A stretch of 64,000 nt of DNA. Origin: Candidatus Thiodiazotropha endoloripes. Lineage in GTDB: Bacteria > Pseudomonadota > Gammaproteobacteria > Chromatiales > Chromatiaceae. Below, piece after piece: positions 16,547 to 26,787 of this stretch (positions are counted from its first letter, which is position 1; each line of letters starts with the position of its first letter). Both the position numbers and the translations under genes were made by a program. The stretch is from the NCBI RefSeq assembly GCF_001708965.1, contig NZ_LVJW01000006.1:1364001-1428000 (forward strand). Direction: 5' to 3'. A model generated the notes under the pieces. It had not been told where the DNA came from, did no database searches, and saw only the letters and a program-made list of their open reading frames with translations.

Positions 16547-17617
16547 ATGCAGTGGATCCACCTGGGCGGACTGACTCTGATACTCTCGGCACTGCTGACC
16601 TGGCTGTTACGCCACTACGCCCTGCAGCGGGGCTTGATGGACAATCCCAACGCCCGCAGTTCCCACCTGATGGCCACCCCCCGGGGGGGTGGCCTGGCGT
16701 TTGTGCTGATCTATCTGGGGCTGCTGTTGTGGTCAACCCTGTTCGATCCGGCACAGCTGCAGGGAATCGAACCACTGGCCTGGGTGTTGCTGATCGGCGG
16801 CGGCCTGGTGGCGCTGATCGGTTTCATCGATGACCATCGGGATCTGTCGGCACGTCTCAGGTTCATGGTTCATCTGCTTGCGGCGATCTTGGCTGTCGGA
16901 TTGATCGGCACGCCTGCGGTCTCATTCGGTCCCTGGTTGACCGCCGAAGGGTGGTGGCTTGGGATCCTGTTTGTGCCGTTGCTGGTTTGGCTGTTGAATC
17001 TCTACAACTTTATGGATGGCATCGATGGGATTGCCAGCCTGCAGGCGATCAGCGTGCTTTGCAGCGCCTCCTTGATCCTGCTCCTCAATCACTCCGGTTC
17101 GCTGATCGTCCTCTGGCAGATCCTGCTCTGCTGTGGCGTGGCCGGTTTCCTGGTGTGGAACTGGCCCCCGGCAAAGATCTTCATGGGTGATGCGGCCAGT
17201 GGCTTCCTGGGTTTCAGTCTGGGGGTGTTTGCCTGTTTTACCGCCCTGCACTTCGAGATCGATTTCTGGAGCTGGGTGATACTGCTCGGGCTGTTCGTGG
17301 TGGATGCCAGCTGGACCCTGGTGAGACGGATGCTGAATGGTGAGCAGTGGTATCGCCCTCATGCCAAACACGCCTATCAGATCCTCGCCCGTCAACGGCT
17401 CGCCCGGTTCCAGGCTGAAGGGTTGTCTGCTGAGAAGGCGCGAGCCAAAGCCCACCGCTGGGTGGTGCTGACTGGTCTGCTGATCAATCTCGGCTGGTTG
17501 ACCCCATTGGCCTGGCTGGCCTCTGAATATTCCGCTTGGGGAGCCGTGTTGGCTGTTCTCGCCTATCTCCCCCTGACCTATCTCGAGTGGCAGGTTGGAG
17601 CAGGGACTGACCGTTAG
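16547..17617 (+). CDS. undecaprenyl-phosphate sugar-1-phosphate transferase (WecA/WbpL family)
   Basis: A 356-aa polytopic membrane enzyme that starts glycan synthesis by moving a HexNAc-1-phosphate from UDP to undecaprenyl phosphate. Visible motifs: NARSSHLMATPRGGG near 27, GFIDDHRDL near 90 (Asp pair), NFMDGIDGIA near 150, FMGDAASGFLG near 210 and RPHAKHAYQ near 267 (His motif). About 10 membrane helices. It starts 4 bp after the epimerase stop and ends the plus-strand cluster. Confidence 0.92.
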   Translation: MQWIHLGGLTLILSALLTWLLRHYALQRGLMDNPNARSSHLMATPRGGGLAFVLIYLGLLLWSTLFDPAQLQGIEPLAWVLLIGGGLVALIGFIDDHRDLSARLRFMVHLLAAILAVGLIGTPAVSFGPWLTAEGWWLGILFVPLLVWLLNLYNFMDGIDGIASLQAISVLCSASLILLLNHSGSLIVLWQILLCCGVAGFLVWNWPPAKIFMGDAASGFLGFSLGVFACFTALHFEIDFWSWVILLGLFVVDASWTLVRRMLNGEQWYRPHAKHAYQILARQRLARFQAEGLSAEKARAKAHRWVVLTGLLINLGWLTPLAWLASEYSAWGAVLAVLAYLPLTYLEWQVGAGTDR

Positions 17618-17651
17618 TCAGCAGGCCGATGGCTGAAACAGACCCCGGCTG

Positions 17652-18608
17652 TCACTCCTTTTTCGGCCGCGGCTCCGATTCCAGCTTTCTCAGGCGGTAT
17701 TGCACCTCTTCCAGCAGTTTTCTGTTGACGCTCAACAGGTCGGCAATGAAGGCCACCAGGAAGGTCTGGAAGCCGATGCCCATCATCACGCCGGCGAGTA
17801 CCACCGACTGCACATGGCCCTGCCCGTCCCCGGTCAGGTAGTAGTAGAGAAAGCGTAAGCCCAACACCATACCCAGACTGAACAGCGCGAGACCGATCGC
17901 CAGAAAGAAGCGAAACGGTTTGTAGACCACGAAGATTCGCAGAATGGTGATGATCGATTTCTTGATGTAGCTGCTGATGCTCTTCACCAGCTTGGATGGC
18001 CTGAGGTCCTCATTGACCTCCACCGGCACCGAGGTGACCGCCATCTGTTTCATGCCTGCCTGGATGATGGTCTCCAGGGTGTAGGTGTATTCGTTGAACA
18101 CATTCAGCTTCATCGCCGCTTCCCGGCTGAAAGCGCGGAATCCGCTCGGCGCATCGGGGATATTGGTATGGCTGACTTTGCGTACCACGCTGCTGCCCAG
18201 ATGTTGCAGCATTTTCTTGGTCAGAGAGAAGTGTTCGATCATCTGAATCGGGCGGGCGCCGATCACCATGTCCGCCTTGCCGTCGACAATGGGTTTGGTC
18301 AGGTCAGGAATGTAGCTGGCGTTGTACTGGTTATCCGCATCGGTATTGACGATAACATCCGCACCCTGCTTCACACAGGCGTCCAGTCCCAGCATGAAAC
18401 CTCTCGCCAGTCCCTGGTTTTTGGTATATCCGACCACATGGTCAACACCGTTATCCAGTGCAATCTGGCGGGTGTTGTCGGTGCTGCCATCATCGATGAT
18501 CAGCCATTCGACCTGATCGAATCCCGGTACCTCTCTGGGAAGTTCCGCCAACGCCACGGCCAGGGTTTTTTCTTCGTTATAGCAGGGGATCTGTATTATC
18601 AGCTTCAT
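17652..18608 (-). CDS. polyprenyl-phosphate GT2 glycosyltransferase with two C-terminal TM helices
   Basis: A 318-aa DPM1/GtrB-like enzyme. The GT-A domain has IIQIPCYNEEKTLA at 4, WLIIDDGSTDNT near 34, NTDADNQYNASYI near 88 and GFRAFSREAA near 157. Two hydrophobic segments (~231-255 and ~270-295) anchor it. Family members load a sugar onto a polyprenyl phosphate for later transfer outside the membrane. Convergent with the WecA-like gene (34 bp apart), divergent from the globin. Substrate unknown. Confidence 0.87.
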   Translation of the reverse strand: MKLIIQIPCYNEEKTLAVALAELPREVPGFDQVEWLIIDDGSTDNTRQIALDNGVDHVVGYTKNQGLARGFMLGLDACVKQGADVIVNTDADNQYNASYIPDLTKPIVDGKADMVIGARPIQMIEHFSLTKKMLQHLGSSVVRKVSHTNIPDAPSGFRAFSREAAMKLNVFNEYTYTLETIIQAGMKQMAVTSVPVEVNEDLRPSKLVKSISSYIKKSIITILRIFVVYKPFRFFLAIGLALFSLGMVLGLRFLYYYLTGDGQGHVQSVVLAGVMMGIGFQTFLVAFIADLLSVNRKLLEEVQYRLRKLESEPRPKKE

Positions 18609-18842
18609 TGCCTAAGCTCTTGGTGGTTTTTATTCCGCTCTCTCCAGGCCTGCCAAGACATGCGGTTGCGCTGCAGCTTTGGTTCAGACCGGCTAATAGT
18701 ACCACTTGTTGAACCATATGCATGAATCAGCTGAGGAGTCTGCGTGCCGAGAATTATGTGAATACTGTTTGAATAGTGTTAACTGGTTCTGAAAGTTTTC
18801 TGCGGATCTGCCGTTAAGTTGGGCGAGCAATTGGCCAATAAT

Positions 18843-19277
18843 ATGTCTACGATCACTAAAACCAACTTAAAGCGCTTTCAACAGAGTCTACGTCGGATCA
18901 GTCTGAAACAGGGTTTCTACGATACCTTCTATGACCATTTCATCGCTCAATCGGATGAGATCGCCGCGATTTTTCATGCCCGGGACATGGATCAGCTGAA
19001 GGGCAAATTGAAAGAGACTCTGCAGATGGTTGAGGATGCTCTGATGGGCAAACCAGGTGTGGTGCTCTATCTGGAGATGCTGGGTCGTATCCACACCCGT
19101 CTGAAAGTGGATCAGCGTCACTTTGAGATGTGGAAGTATGCCCTGTTGAGCACCATCGAGCGCTATGATGACGAGTATGACGCTGAGGTAAAAATGGCCT
19201 GGGAGGCGGCGATCGAGACGGTTGTCAGCCTCATGTACCCGGAAAGCTCCATGGTCGGGATGGCCGCCTCCCAATAA
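18843..19277 (+). CDS. single-domain bacterial globin
   Basis: A 144-aa globin-fold protein (start ATG 18843; an upstream in-frame TTG at 18819 is less likely). It shows the helix pattern of M-type bacterial globins: FYDTFYDHF near 25, Phe44 at the CD1 position in AAIFHARDMDQLKGKL, and the proximal His in LGRIHTRLKV (His84) followed by FEMWKYALLSTI and VKMAWEAAIE. It should bind heme and O2 or NO. Cytoplasmic, no reductase domain. No neighbour explains its role. Confidence 0.85.
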   Translation: MSTITKTNLKRFQQSLRRISLKQGFYDTFYDHFIAQSDEIAAIFHARDMDQLKGKLKETLQMVEDALMGKPGVVLYLEMLGRIHTRLKVDQRHFEMWKYALLSTIERYDDEYDAEVKMAWEAAIETVVSLMYPESSMVGMAASQ

Positions 19278-19436
19278 TCCCCTCAAAAGACTTCATGCTG
19301 CGAACTCGCGGTCTGAGTGCCACAGCGGTGTATCGATGCCGCACTGCCGCGGTTGAAAGCGAACTATTTCGCCGCCGGGTGAAGAGTTTCAGTCGAGAGC
19401 CTTTCTGTCGGCAGCCTGCTGCGGTATGCTTCCGCG

Positions 19437-19451
19437 ATTATCCTAGATAAT
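19437..19451. repeat. inverted repeat upstream of leuS
   Basis: ATTATC-CTA-GATAAT is a perfect 6-bp dyad 19 bp before the leuS ATG. It could be a small hairpin in the leader. Without a U run it is not a terminator. Confidence 0.4.
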
Positions 19452-19470
19452 CACAATTTCAGGCCTGAAT

Positions 19471-22053
19471 ATGCAGAATCAATACGATCCAGCCCAGCTT
19501 GAGGCTGAGGTCCAGTCATACTGGGAAAACGCAAAGATCTTTCAAGTCACGGAGGATCCGCAGAAGGAGAAATTCTATTGCCTCTCCATGTTTCCCTACC
19601 CCAGCGGCAAGCTCCACATGGGGCATGTGCGTAACTATACGATCGGTGACGTGATTGCCCGATATCAGCGGATGCTGGGCAAGAATGTGCTGCAGCCCAT
19701 GGGCTGGGATGCGTTTGGCCTGCCGGCGGAGAATGCGGCGTTGAAAAACCGGGTCGCACCAGCGGCCTGGACCTACCAGAATATCGACTACATGAAGGCC
19801 CAGTTGAAACGGCTCGGCTTCGGCTACGACTGGCAGCGGGAGCTGGCTACCTGTCAACCCGAATACTATAAGTGGGAGCAGTGGTTGTTCACCGAACTCT
19901 ACAAAAAGGGCTTGGTCTACCGCAAGAATGCCCAGGTCAACTGGGACCCGGTGGACCAGACCGTGCTGGCCAATGAGCAGGTGATCGATGGTCGGGGCTG
20001 GCGCTCCGGGGCGCTGGTGGAGCGGCGTGAGATCCCCCAGTGGTTCATCAAGATTACCGATTATGCCGACGAACTGCTGGATGAGATCGACGGGCTTGAG
20101 GCCTGGCCGGAGCAGGTCCGTACCATGCAGCGTAACTGGATCGGCCGCTCCTATGGCGTGCAGATGGATTTCGCCATCGAAGGGGCTGAGCAGGGACTGA
20201 CCATCTATACAACCCGCCCGGATACCCTGATGGGGGTGACCTACGTGGCGGTTGCGGCGGAACATCCATTGGCCCTGGAGGCCTCGGCCGACAAGCCTGA
20301 ACTGGCCGGATTCATCGAGGAGTGCCGCCAGGGCGGTACCTCCGAGGCGGAATTGGAGACGATCGAGAAGCGGGGCATGCCGCTCGGCATCGACGCGATC
20401 CATCCGGTCAGTGGTGAGCCGGTGCCGGTCTATGCTGCGAATTTTGTCCTGATGACCTATGGCACAGGTGCGGTGATGGCGGTGCCGGGTCACGATGAGC
20501 GGGACCACGCCTTTGCCAAAAAATATGGTATTCCCATCAAACAGGTGATTCAGCCGGAGGATGGTTCAGTGCTGGATATTCAGGCTGAGGCGTACATTGA
20601 GAAGGGTGTGCTGATCGACTCCGGACCGTTTACCGGCCAAACCTCTGCAGAAGCCTTCGACGCCATTGCCGAGTGGCTGCAGGCGCGGGAGAAGGGAGGT
20701 AAGACAAAGAACTACCGGCTCAGGGATTGGGGTGTCTCCCGGCAACGCTACTGGGGTACGCCGATTCCGATGATACATTGTGACCACTGTGGCATCGTGC
20801 CGGTACCCCTGGACGATCTGCCGGTGCGTCTGCCGGAAGAGATCGTCTATGACGAAAACACCATCAACCCGATCAAAAACAATCCGCAGTTTTCAGATGT
20901 GACCTGTCCCGAGTGCGGCGGTGCGGCACAGCGCGAGACCGATACCTTCGACACCTTCATGGAGTCGAGCTGGTACTACGCCCGCTATGCCTGTCCCGGC
21001 GCGGACAGCATGCTGGACCAGCGGGCCGACTACTGGTTGCCGGTGGACCAGTATGTGGGCGGCATCGAACACGCGGTGCTGCATCTGCTGTATGCCCGTT
21101 TCTACCATAAACTGATGCGGGATGCGGGGCTGCTCAGCAGCAATGAGCCGTTCACCCGTCTGCTCACTCAGGGCATGGTGGTAGCCGATACCTATTACCG
21201 TGAAGCAGAGGATGGCAGTAAGCACTGGTACAACCCGACTGAGGTGGATGTCAGCAGTGACGACAAAGGGCGGCCTTTGTCTGCACTGCTCAAAGCGGAT
21301 AACAGTGCGGTGCAGATCGGCGGCATCGAGAAGATGTCGAAATCGAAGAACAACGGGGTCGATCCGCAGACACTGATCGACCGATACGGCGCCGATACCG
21401 TCAGGCTCTATACCATGTTCACCTCACCTCCCGACCAGTCCCTGGAGTGGAGTGATGATGGTGTGGAAGGGGCTTACCGGTTCATCAAACGCCTTTGGGC
21501 GCTGGCTGATGGCCATCAGCAGCAGCTCAGTCAGCCCCTTGCCGAGGTGACTGACTTTGATGAGGCGCAGAAAGCGGCACGACGGGAACTGCATGAATTG
21601 TTGAAAAAAGCGCTCTACGACTACAAGAGGCAACGCTTCAACAATGTGGTCTCCGCGAGTATGGGGATGACCAACATCCTCTATAAACTGGATGGCTCAG
21701 ATCAGGATCTGACGATTATGAAAGAGGGACTCTCTCTGGTGTTGAGACTGTTGGCGCCGATCGCGCCCCATGTCTCCCATCATCTCTGGCGGCAACTCGG
21801 CTTCGGTGATGAGATCCTGGCAAGCGACTGGCCGCAACCGGATGAGGCGGCGCTGGTACAGGAGAGTCTGCCCTATGTGGTGCAGGTCAACGGTAAGGTG
21901 CGCGCCAACATCCAGGTGCCCGCGGATGCGGATAGAGCCGCCGTCGAGGCGATTGCTTTGGCAAATGACAATGTGCAGCGCTTCATCGGTGAGGCGACGG
22001 TGAGGAAGGTCATCGTGGTGCCGAACAAACTGGTCAATGTCGTTGCCAAATAG
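19471..22053 (+). CDS. leuS: leucyl-tRNA synthetase
   Basis: An 860-aa class I synthetase of usual bacterial length. HIGH-type motif [11 protein letters not shown] near residue 42-52, an editing domain with [22 protein letters not shown] near 247, CXXC pairs (CDHCG, CPECGG), and the catalytic [10 protein letters not shown] loop near 619. It charges tRNA-Leu in the cytoplasm. Its 3' end overlaps lptE by 17 bp. leuS-lptE-holA is a conserved gammaproteobacterial order. Confidence 0.98.
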   Translation: MQNQYDPAQLEAEVQSYWENAKIFQVTEDPQKEKFYCLSMFPYPSGKLHMGHVRNYTIGDVIARYQRMLGKNVLQPMGWDAFGLPAENAALKNRVAPAAWTYQNIDYMKAQLKRLGFGYDWQRELATCQPEYYKWEQWLFTELYKKGLVYRKNAQVNWDPVDQTVLANEQVIDGRGWRSGALVERREIPQWFIKITDYADELLDEIDGLEAWPEQVRTMQRNWIGRSYGVQMDFAIEGAEQGLTIYTTRPDTLMGVTYVAVAAEHPLALEASADKPELAGFIEECRQGGTSEAELETIEKRGMPLGIDAIHPVSGEPVPVYAANFVLMTYGTGAVMAVPGHDERDHAFAKKYGIPIKQVIQPEDGSVLDIQAEAYIEKGVLIDSGPFTGQTSAEAFDAIAEWLQAREKGGKTKNYRLRDWGVSRQRYWGTPIPMIHCDHCGIVPVPLDDLPVRLPEEIVYDENTINPIKNNPQFSDVTCPECGGAAQRETDTFDTFMESSWYYARYACPGADSMLDQRADYWLPVDQYVGGIEHAVLHLLYARFYHKLMRDAGLLSSNEPFTRLLTQGMVVADTYYREAEDGSKHWYNPTEVDVSSDDKGRPLSALLKADNSAVQIGGIEKMSKSKNNGVDPQTLIDRYGADTVRLYTMFTSPPDQSLEWSDDGVEGAYRFIKRLWALADGHQQQLSQPLAEVTDFDEAQKAARRELHELLKKALYDYKRQRFNNVVSASMGMTNILYKLDGSDQDLTIMKEGLSLVLRLLAPIAPHVSHHLWRQLGFGDEILASDWPQPDEAALVQESLPYVVQVNGKVRANIQVPADADRAAVEAIALANDNVQRFIGEATVRKVIVVPNKLVNVVAK

Positions 22054-22555
22054 TCTCCACCGGTGGCGCTTACCAGCTCCCTGGCTGGCTCTGGTCCTGC
22101 TGCTTTTGCTGTCAGGCTGCGGCTTTCATCTGAAAGGCTATGCTCAGCCCTCGGCGGCGCTGAATGGGCTCTACATCGTTGCGGGTGACCGAATCGACAC
22201 GGTTGCCGGTGTGCTGCAGAGAGAGCTGCTCGGCGGTGGGGTGATCCTCTCCCCCGATCGGGAGGCGGCGAAATATCTCTTTCAGGTAGTGGAAGAGAAG
22301 TTCTCCAGCCGGGTGCTCTCCGTGGATGCCAATGGCAAGGCGCTGGATAATGAGCTGCGTCTGCGGGCCAAAGTCCGGCTCACCGCCCGGACCGGAATGG
22401 AGCCCCATGAAGAGCAACTGGAACTGGTACGACAGCTCAGCTTCAGCGGCAGTGACGAACTGGGTCAAAGGAATGAGACCGCCTTGATGATGGATGATAT
22501 GCGCCGCGATCTTGCGGCACAGATCATTCGCAGAATGGAAGCCGGACTGAGATAG
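22037..22555 (+). CDS. lptE: LPS-assembly lipoprotein LptE
   Basis: A 172-aa outer-membrane lipoprotein that plugs LptD during LPS insertion. The N-terminal signal is followed by lipobox [12 protein letters not shown]; GCGFxLRG-type sequence is the family hallmark. The alpha/beta body ends [15 protein letters not shown]. The start at ATG 22037 lies inside leuS, so translation is probably coupled. LPS assembly fits the surface-polysaccharide theme of the window. Confidence 0.93.
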   Translation: MSLPNSLHRWRLPAPWLALVLLLLLSGCGFHLKGYAQPSAALNGLYIVAGDRIDTVAGVLQRELLGGGVILSPDREAAKYLFQVVEEKFSSRVLSVDANGKALDNELRLRAKVRLTARTGMEPHEEQLELVRQLSFSGSDELGQRNETALMMDDMRRDLAAQIIRRMEAGLR

Positions 22556-22570
22556 ATCGCACAGCAAAGC

Positions 22571-23584
22571 ATGAGACTCCGTAACGACCAACTCAGCGCC
22601 CAATTGAAACGTGATCTGGCGCCACTCTATCTGCTCAGTGGTGATGAGCCGCTGCAGATGATGGAGGCGGCTGACCAGATACGCCAGGCTGCACGACAGC
22701 AGGGGTTCAGTGAAAGAGAGGTGTTGGATCAGGTCAGCGGCTTCGACTGGTCTGCGCTCAATCAGGCGGCGGTGAGTCTCTCCCTGTTTGGAGACAGGCG
22801 GCTGCTTGAGCTGCGCTTGAACAGCGCCAAACTCGGCAATGAGGGGGCAAAGGCGCTGATGGCCTACTGTGAGCGTCCTGCCGAAGATACCCTGTTGCTG
22901 ATCACCCTGCCGAAGCTGGAAAAGTCCCAGATGAAGAGCAAGTGGCTGCAGTCGATCGATCAGCTGGGAGTCGTCATTCAGGTCTGGCCGGTGGAAGGCA
23001 ATCGGCTGATGCCGTGGATCGAGCAGCGACTGCGCCAGGCCGGACTGATCCCGGAGGCCGGGGTTGTGCAGATGCTGATGGATCGGGTGGAGGGCAATCT
23101 GCTCGCTGCCAACCAGGAGATAGAGAAGCTGTTACTGCTGCAGGGGGAAGGGGTGGTGACCCAGGATCAGTTGATGCAGGCCGTTGCGGACAGTGCCCGT
23201 TTCGATGTGTTTGGCCTGCTCGATACCCTGATGAGTGGTCAGACAGCCAAGGGCTTGCGTATGTTGTCCTCATTGAAGGCGGAGGGTGTGGCGGCGCCTG
23301 TGGTGTTGTGGGCTCTGAGCCGTGAGATTCGCGCTCTGGCGGAGATGGCCAATGAGCTGGAAAAGGGGCGTAACAGCAACCAGGTAATGGCCGCCTATCG
23401 GGTTTGGGATAAGCGTAAGCCCGTGGTCAGTAAGGCGCTCTCCAAGGGTTCGGCCAAATATTGGAGAAAGCTGCTTATACGGTGTTCAGATATTGATCGT
23501 ATGATCAAGGGTCTGAATTCGGGAGACCCCTGGCTGGCCTTAAAAAATGTTGCGCAAGGTGTTTCCGGAATTGCCTGCTTGTGA
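22571..23584 (+). CDS. holA: DNA polymerase III delta subunit
   Basis: A 337-aa clamp-loader subunit that opens the beta clamp. The N-terminus has RNDQLSAQLKRDLAPLYLLSGDEPL as in HolA, an AAA+-like region without intact Walker A, SLSLFGDRRLLELRL near 75 (beta-contacting region) and the C-terminal collar segment with WALSREIRALA near 244. It starts 15 bp after lptE and completes the leuS-lptE-holA operon. Confidence 0.95.
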   Translation: MRLRNDQLSAQLKRDLAPLYLLSGDEPLQMMEAADQIRQAARQQGFSEREVLDQVSGFDWSALNQAAVSLSLFGDRRLLELRLNSAKLGNEGAKALMAYCERPAEDTLLLITLPKLEKSQMKSKWLQSIDQLGVVIQVWPVEGNRLMPWIEQRLRQAGLIPEAGVVQMLMDRVEGNLLAANQEIEKLLLLQGEGVVTQDQLMQAVADSARFDVFGLLDTLMSGQTAKGLRMLSSLKAEGVAAPVVLWALSREIRALAEMANELEKGRNSNQVMAAYRVWDKRKPVVSKALSKGSAKYWRKLLIRCSDIDRMIKGLNSGDPWLALKNVAQGVSGIACL

Positions 23585-23748
23585 TCGGCAGCACAACCTG
23601 TATTAGTAACTAAGTGCCTGGGAAAGCTGTTCCTTTTTATTTGTGACTTCTGTCACCCAATTTTTTTCCTCATCGTTGTCTTATCGCCTACAGAGACCTC
23701 AGTCAGAGGGCTTTGCTTTTAAAACAAATCATTGAAAGGAGAATGACA

Positions 23749-23997
23749 ATGAAAACCATGACAATTAAAAAAGGCGTTGTAGCTTTGGCAGCAGCCGGTT
23801 TTTTTGCAGTGGCCAACGCAGCGGATGAGGGTACCTTCACCAAGCTGGATGTGAATGCCGATGGCTACATCTCAGCTGAAGAGTCCACCGCTGATGAAGC
23901 ACTCTACAAGGATTGGGCAAAGGTTGACGCGAATGCTGACGGCCAGGTTGATGCAGCCGAATTCAGTGCTTTTGAGGCTGCACCAGAGGCTAAATAG
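23749..23997 (+). CDS. secreted EF-hand calcium-binding protein (copy 1)
   Basis: Start at ATG 23749, with AGGAG at 23737-23741 (7-nt spacer). The 82-aa precursor has a signal peptide ending AVANA. Two canonical 12-residue EF loops follow: residues 34-45 (DVNADGYISAEE) and 60-71 (DANADGQVDAAE). Nothing else is encoded, so the mature ~58-aa protein is a bare two-loop calcium binder for the periplasm. It is a close paralogue of the gene at 24261. Role unknown; a calcium buffer or sensor is plausible. Confidence 0.85.
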   Translation: MKTMTIKKGVVALAAAGFFAVANAADEGTFTKLDVNADGYISAEESTADEALYKDWAKVDANADGQVDAAEFSAFEAAPEAK

Positions 23998-24030
23998 TTG
24001 AACAACTCTGAATGAGTTTTGGGTGGAATA

Positions 24031-24058
24031 CCAGTGACCAGATTGGTCTGGTCGCTGG
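24031..24058. repeat. strong hairpin after the first EF-hand gene
   Basis: A 12-bp stem CCAGTGACCAGA/TCTGGTCGCTGG with a TTGG loop and one G-T pair lies 33 bp after the stop. There is no T run. It may stabilise the 3' end of the mRNA or act as a weak terminator. Confidence 0.55.
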
Positions 24059-24260
24059 CCAATCACAGGGACTTGATCGCGATAGTAGATGCCGGTCCAT
24101 TAGTAACTTTCTGAGTTTCTAAAAGGAATTTAATTAGTGGAACTGTGATTCCTATCACCGCATTTCTTCTGTCTGGGGTGTCTTATAGGGGCCACCAGAT
24201 GATCGAGGCTGTAGATAGGGATCTCTGGGCATAACCATAAAATTCGTTAAGGAGAACATG

Positions 24261-24515
24261 ATGAATACGAAAACCATTAAACTGGCCGCTTTGGCACTGG
24301 TTACCGCTGGATTTGTTACGGCTGCAGTTGCCGGTGAGGATGCCTTCACTGCATTGGACACCAATGCTGATGGCAGTATCTCTTCAGAAGAAGCAACCGC
24401 CAACGAAGCGCTCTATAAAGGCTGGGAAGCTGCTGATGCCAATCAGGACGGCAGCGTTGACGCAGCTGAATTCAGTGCTTTCGAAGCAAAAGTGATGCCT
24501 GCAGAGACCAAATAA
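24261..24515 (+). CDS. secreted EF-hand calcium-binding protein (copy 2)
   Basis: AAGGAG at 24249-24254 favours the second of two adjacent ATGs (24261; the other is 24258). The 84-aa precursor has a signal peptide ending AAVAG, then EF loops at residues 33-44 (DTNADGSISSEE) and 59-70 (DANQDGSVDAAE), joined by a linker nearly matching copy 1 (EALYKxW). The two genes arose by tandem duplication, but the ~260 bp between them suggests separate expression. Confidence 0.85.
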   Translation: MNTKTIKLAALALVTAGFVTAAVAGEDAFTALDTNADGSISSEEATANEALYKGWEAADANQDGSVDAAEFSAFEAKVMPAETK

Positions 24516-24541
24516 GCCGGCTCCGCTTTTAGATGGTATCC

Positions 24542-25066
24542 CTAGTTAGGGGTTGAAATACCGGCAGCCAGCTGTGTCTGCTGTTGGTTGTCGGTAGCCA
24601 TCTCCAGTAAATTGCAGTTGCTCAACTGCAGTTGTGGAGGTTCGGCGGAGAAAGTGAAGGGTGCTGTTTTCAATAGCGCACTCAGACCAAGAATCTGTCT
24701 GGTTTTGCCGGGAAAAACGGCTACCTCAACCTCTTCCAGAAGACACTTCTCACCAATCAGTACATCGGTGATGGTATAGACTGGTACCAGCATCTCTGCG
24801 CCATTGGCCAGCACCCCTTTCAGGTCTCTCAAATAGCGGGGGTTGCCTACGGCCTGCAGTTCAGCCAAGGTGTTTTCATTGATGGTCATATAGCTTGAGC
24901 CGGTGTCGACCATGAATTCAGTTGGCGCCATGTTGCCGATCTTTCCGGAGATGTAGAAGGTATTGGCTCCTTTGGAATGCATCGGAACATCAAACAGCGA
25001 CGGCTCTGCCCACAGCTGGCCGCTACAAGCCATCAATAAGATTAAACTTAAAATGAGTCTGTTCAT
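24542..25066 (-). CDS. retropepsin-like single-domain aspartic protease, exported
   Basis: A 174-aa protein with FMVDTGSSYMTI at 51-62, the active-site D-T-G of clan AA retropepsin-like proteases, and LSALLKTAPF later. The N-terminus is a signal sequence; LLMAC resembles a lipobox, with a signal peptidase I site at LWA-EP as the alternative. Bacterial members are dimeric periplasmic or membrane proteases with few known substrates. Convergent with the EF-hand gene, 26 bp apart. Confidence 0.8.
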   Translation of the reverse strand: MNRLILSLILLMACSGQLWAEPSLFDVPMHSKGANTFYISGKIGNMAPTEFMVDTGSSYMTINENTLAELQAVGNPRYLRDLKGVLANGAEMLVPVYTITDVLIGEKCLLEEVEVAVFPGKTRQILGLSALLKTAPFTFSAEPPQLQLSNCNLLEMATDNQQQTQLAAGISTPN

Positions 25067-25301
25067 TATTTCCGGACCGTTATCTGTTCGGTGAATTCCT
25101 TGCCTATTAGATCGGTAGATATGGGTTTAACTTTAAACCTTTTACTTTGAAGCCGGTGAATGAAAACCCTTAGAATAGTTACGGTCAAAACAGGGATTGG
25201 ATGCAGATATTGCCTCAAGTTGCCAGGAATCCGGGCCATTTCAGCTCGGGTTTGGTAAAGTTAAACAATCGTAATATTTTCTGATGAGCACCATTTAAAC
25301 A

Positions 25302-26573
25302 ATGTTAGACAAGATCTCCGATATCGCCGGTTACATGCAACAGCTCGGTCAGCAGGCCCGCCAGGCCTCGCGAACACTGGCTGGTGTGCCGACGGCCCAG
25401 AAAAACCAGGCACTCGAAGCGATTGCAGAAGAGCTGGATGGGGCCAGAGAACAGCTGATGGGTGAAAACAGTCTGGATCTGGAGAAGGGGCGCGAGAAAG
25501 GCCTGGACAGTGCCCTGCTCGATCGCCTGGAACTGACCCCGGCTCGTATCGACAGCATGATCGAAGGGGTGCGCCAGATTGCGGCCCTGGCCGATCCGGT
25601 GGGCGAGATTTTCGATATGAAGTATCTGCCCAGTGGCATCCAGGTCGGGCGTATGAGGGTCCCTCTGGGTGTGGTGGGGATCATCTATGAATCCCGTCCC
25701 AATGTTACCGCCGATGCGGCGGCGCTCTGTCTCAAATCAGGCAATGCAGCGGTGTTGAGAGGCGGCTCTGAAGCCTACTATTCCAACCAGGCGATCGCCC
25801 AGTGTATCGCTGCCGGTTTGAACAAGGCCGGTCTGCCGGAGACGGTTGTTCAGGTGGTTGCCACCACGGACCGTCAGGCGGTTGGCGCCATGATCACCAT
25901 GCCGGACTATGTGGATGTGATCATACCCCGGGGAGGTAAGGGATTGATCGAGCGGATCAGTCAGGATGCCCGGGTGCCGGTAATCAAGCATCTGGACGGC
26001 ATCTGTCATGTCTATATCGATGATCAGGCTGACCTGGACAAGGCTTATGCCGTGGCGATGAATGCCAAAACCCAACGTTATGGCACCTGTAACACCATGG
26101 AGACTCTGCTGGTTGCCGAGGATGTTGCGGCCCAAGCCCTCGTCCGTTTGGCTCCGGCACTGGATGAAAAAGGGGTTGAGTTACGTGGTTGTGCTCGCAG
26201 CTGCGAGCTGATTGAGGGTTGCACCAGTGCCACGGATGAGGATTGGGATACCGAATATCTGGCGCCTATCCTGTCGATCCGGGTTGTGCCGGGGCTGGCC
26301 GAGGCGATTGATCATATCAACACCCACAGTTCCCAACATACCGATGCCATTATTACCGAGAACTACACCCGCGCCAGACGTTTTCTCACGGAAGTGGACT
26401 CCAGTTCGGTGATGGTCAATGCTTCGACCCGTTTTGCGGATGGTTTCGAATATGGCCTGGGTGCGGAGATCGGAATTTCAACGGATAAGTTCCATGCCCG
26501 TGGGCCGGTTGGCCTGGAGGGACTCACGTCGGTCAAATATATCGTGCTTGGGGATGGGCATATCCGCAGTTAG
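25302..26573 (+). CDS. proA: gamma-glutamyl phosphate reductase
   Basis: A 423-aa aldehyde-dehydrogenase-fold enzyme of normal length. It reduces gamma-glutamyl phosphate to the semialdehyde in proline synthesis. [21 protein letters not shown] near 118, [10 protein letters not shown] near 208, the catalytic Cys in [13 protein letters not shown] near 264 and [23 protein letters not shown] near 372 are all diagnostic. proB is not in the window; nadD and rsfS follow, a common arrangement. Confidence 0.97.
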   Translation: MLDKISDIAGYMQQLGQQARQASRTLAGVPTAQKNQALEAIAEELDGAREQLMGENSLDLEKGREKGLDSALLDRLELTPARIDSMIEGVRQIAALADPVGEIFDMKYLPSGIQVGRMRVPLGVVGIIYESRPNVTADAAALCLKSGNAAVLRGGSEAYYSNQAIAQCIAAGLNKAGLPETVVQVVATTDRQAVGAMITMPDYVDVIIPRGGKGLIERISQDARVPVIKHLDGICHVYIDDQADLDKAYAVAMNAKTQRYGTCNTMETLLVAEDVAAQALVRLAPALDEKGVELRGCARSCELIEGCTSATDEDWDTEYLAPILSIRVVPGLAEAIDHINTHSSQHTDAIITENYTRARRFLTEVDSSSVMVNASTRFADGFEYGLGAEIGISTDKFHARGPVGLEGLTSVKYIVLGDGHIRS

Positions 26574-26604
26574 GCTTAAATCACGACTTCTATTATCAGA
26601 AATA

Positions 26605-26694
26605 GACCGCAAATGGACGCCAATCATCGCAACATGCCCCAAATAGCTCGAACGATAGAGCCTCTTTTGGCGTTGATTAGCGGTTGTTGGCGTC
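26605..26694. repeat. inverted repeat pair, GCAAATGGACGC family
   Basis: The left arm begins GACCGCAAATGGACGCC and the right arm ends GCGGTTGTTGGCGTC; GACGCCAA (26616) and TTGGCGTC (26687) are exact inverse matches. It resembles the GTCCGCGAATAAACGC repeats at 37.6 and 56.5 kb, though diverged. It fills much of the proA-nadD gap. Confidence 0.55.
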
Positions 26695-26787
26695 ACTCGG
26701 CGGCTCGTCACATACCAATGGTCCGCTATTACAATACTGATACAGTGCAAATGCACGTGAGTCAGTGCCATTCCAGCTAGGCGCAAC

